NCBI GenBank assembly: GCA_025458545.1
Contig: JALOSH010000262.1
Location: forward strand, 1-5,076
Direction: 5' to 3'
Length of the DNA: 5,076 bases
Source of the DNA: Hydrogenophaga sp.
GTDB lineage: Bacteria > Pseudomonadota > Gammaproteobacteria > Burkholderiales > Burkholderiaceae
A model generated the notes under the pieces. The model saw only the letters and a list, made by a program, of their open reading frames with translations, did not search any database and was not told the origin of the DNA. Position 1 is the first letter of the stretch. Each line of letters begins with the position of its first letter. Positions 4,279 through 5,076 of this stretch are shown piece by piece. Both the position numbers and the translations under genes were made by a program.

Positions 4279-5076
4279 ACGCCCCACCGCGCCGTTCCCG
4301 CGCCAGCGCCCAAAGCCTTGCGCAGGCCGACACCGCGCGGGCGAACCCGAGCGCAGTGGAAAGCCCGTTCCGTTGGGCTTTGGCGCTGCCGGCGGTGTTC
4401 GCCCTCAGCGCCTGCGGCACCCTGACCGATCTGGGTGACCGTGCCGTGCTGCAACCGCTGGGCCAGGTGGCGCGCGCGGTCGGGCTGGGCGCTGGCAGTG
4501 CCACCGACGCCTGCACCCGCGCGGCATCCCCGGTCAACCCCGCCACGCTGGCCCCTGGGCTGGGCGGCACCGGTGCCCCGGCCACCGCGGTGGCGGCCCA
4601 TCCCGGCGGCATCGGCGGCACCGGGCAAGTGGCACAGCGCCCGGGGCTAGGCGGCACGGGTCAGGTGGCCGACAGCGGCCTGGGCGGCACCGGCATCGTA
4701 GGCGTGGTCACCGGTTTCGGCAGCATCTGCGTCAACGGCCTGAAGGTGGAGTACGCGCCCGAGACGCCGTTGCAGCGCGCTGGCCAGCCGGTGCCGCACA
4801 GCACTTTGGCAGTCGGCCAGGTGGTGGCCCTGCAGGCGGTTGAACAAGGCCCGCGCTTGCAGGCCGGTCGCATCGCGGTGCTCGACGCCGCCGTCGGCCC
4901 GCTCGGCGCGGTGGACCCGGCCACGGGCCGCTTCACCGTACTGGGCGAAGCGGCGACCGCGCTGGTGCCCGCCGATCTGGCCAGCTTGAAGCCCGGCCAG
5001 TGGGTGCGCGTGAGCGGCCAGCGCCTGGCCAGCGGCGAGATCCGCGCCACCCGCGTGCAGGCCACGCCGCCCGGCA
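4275..5076 (+). CDS. DUF5666-domain lipoprotein, 3' end beyond the window
   Basis: Open for 267 codons from ATG 4275, which overlaps the upstream stop as ATGA, to the right edge with no stop. A hydrophobic stretch WALALPAVFALSAC (34-47) ends in a lipobox with Cys47, so the protein is probably a lipoprotein. The 33 residues before this stretch make an unusually long n-region; a start at GTG 4356 (codon 28) would give a normal 19-residue signal but has no clear ribosome binding site. Residues 95-140 hold four G-(L/I)-GGTG motifs. From about 141, GIVGVVTGFGSICVNGLKVEY followed by LAVGQVVALQAV fits one DUF5666 small beta-barrel unit; GPLGAVDPATGRFTVLG and LASLKPGQWVRVSGQR fit a second. Such domains typically repeat, so more may lie off the edge. 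Function is unknown; presumed envelope location. Co-transcription with a DUF6502 gene is an arrangement I recall from related bacteria. Confidence 0.75.
   Translation, partial: MNAPPRRSRASAQSLAQADTARANPSAVESPFRWALALPAVFALSACGTLTDLGDRAVLQPLGQVARAVGLGAGSATDACTRAASPVNPATLAPGLGGTGAPATAVAAHPGGIGGTGQVAQRPGLGGTGQVADSGLGGTGIVGVVTGFGSICVNGLKVEYAPETPLQRAGQPVPHSTLAVGQVVALQAVEQGPRLQAGRIAVLDAAVGPLGAVDPATGRFTVLGEAATALVPADLASLKPGQWVRVSGQRLASGEIRATRVQATPPG
4557..4694 (+). repeat. Four G-(L/I)-GGTG motifs in the DUF5666 lipoprotein
   Basis: Codons for GLGGTG or GIGGTG occur at residues 95-100, 112-117, 124-129 and 135-140, with spacing of 17, 12 and 11 residues. They form a glycine-rich flexible linker between the lipid anchor and the first DUF5666 unit. 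Spacing shrinks towards the domain, so this is a degenerate rather than an exact tandem repeat. Confidence 0.75.

Noticed and set aside
4217..4657. Minus-strand open frames opposite the DUF5666 gene
   Set aside because: The sense frame has a lipobox and recognisable repeats; the antisense frames show only composition bias.

Overview
The window is GC-rich (strong G/C preference at third codon positions) and densely coding. It most resembles a betaproteobacterial chromosome, probably Burkholderiales/Comamonadaceae. That placement is inferred from codon usage and from the DUF6502-DUF5666 gene pair, not from any phylogenetic marker. There is no RNA gene, CRISPR array, transposase or phage gene. 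Both ends of the window cut through genes or their start regions.

Left part (1-2535): a membrane sensor/effector gene on the + strand joins a periplasmic CHASE2-type sensor region, three membrane helices and a C-terminal cytoplasmic TIR domain. As given it carries a one-base frameshift in a GGG run at 541-543. Converging on it, with the last 35 bases shared, is a minus-strand gene for a FecR-like lipoprotein. The pair could be an envelope-to-cytoplasm signalling unit: a surface-layer-binding or sensing lipoprotein plus a transmembrane protein with a possible NADase or assembly domain.

Middle (2536-3393): a minus-strand gene encodes a small secreted low-complexity protein. It has a clean Sec signal peptide, an RG/GS-rich stretch, a run of 15 serines, and two 43-residue His/Asp/Arg-rich repeats. 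A 13-bp perfect hairpin follows its stop. Its upstream region, shared with the divergent gene to the right, is clearly more AT-rich than its surroundings. It holds three copies of a 17-bp motif of the form GTGKG-N7-CCCAC. One copy occupies the spacer of a good minus-strand promoter (TTGACG-17-GATACT), one lies just after its predicted start point, and one lies upstream, close to a candidate rightward promoter. This looks like an operator array and is the best regulatory finding here.

Right part (3394-5076): a two-gene operon with ATGA overlap. The first gene encodes a DUF6502-family protein with an HTH-like N-terminal region. The second encodes a DUF5666-type lipoprotein with four G-(L/I)-GGTG motifs, and runs off the right edge. 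The DUF6502 protein is the natural candidate to bind the neighbouring operator array, but this is inference.
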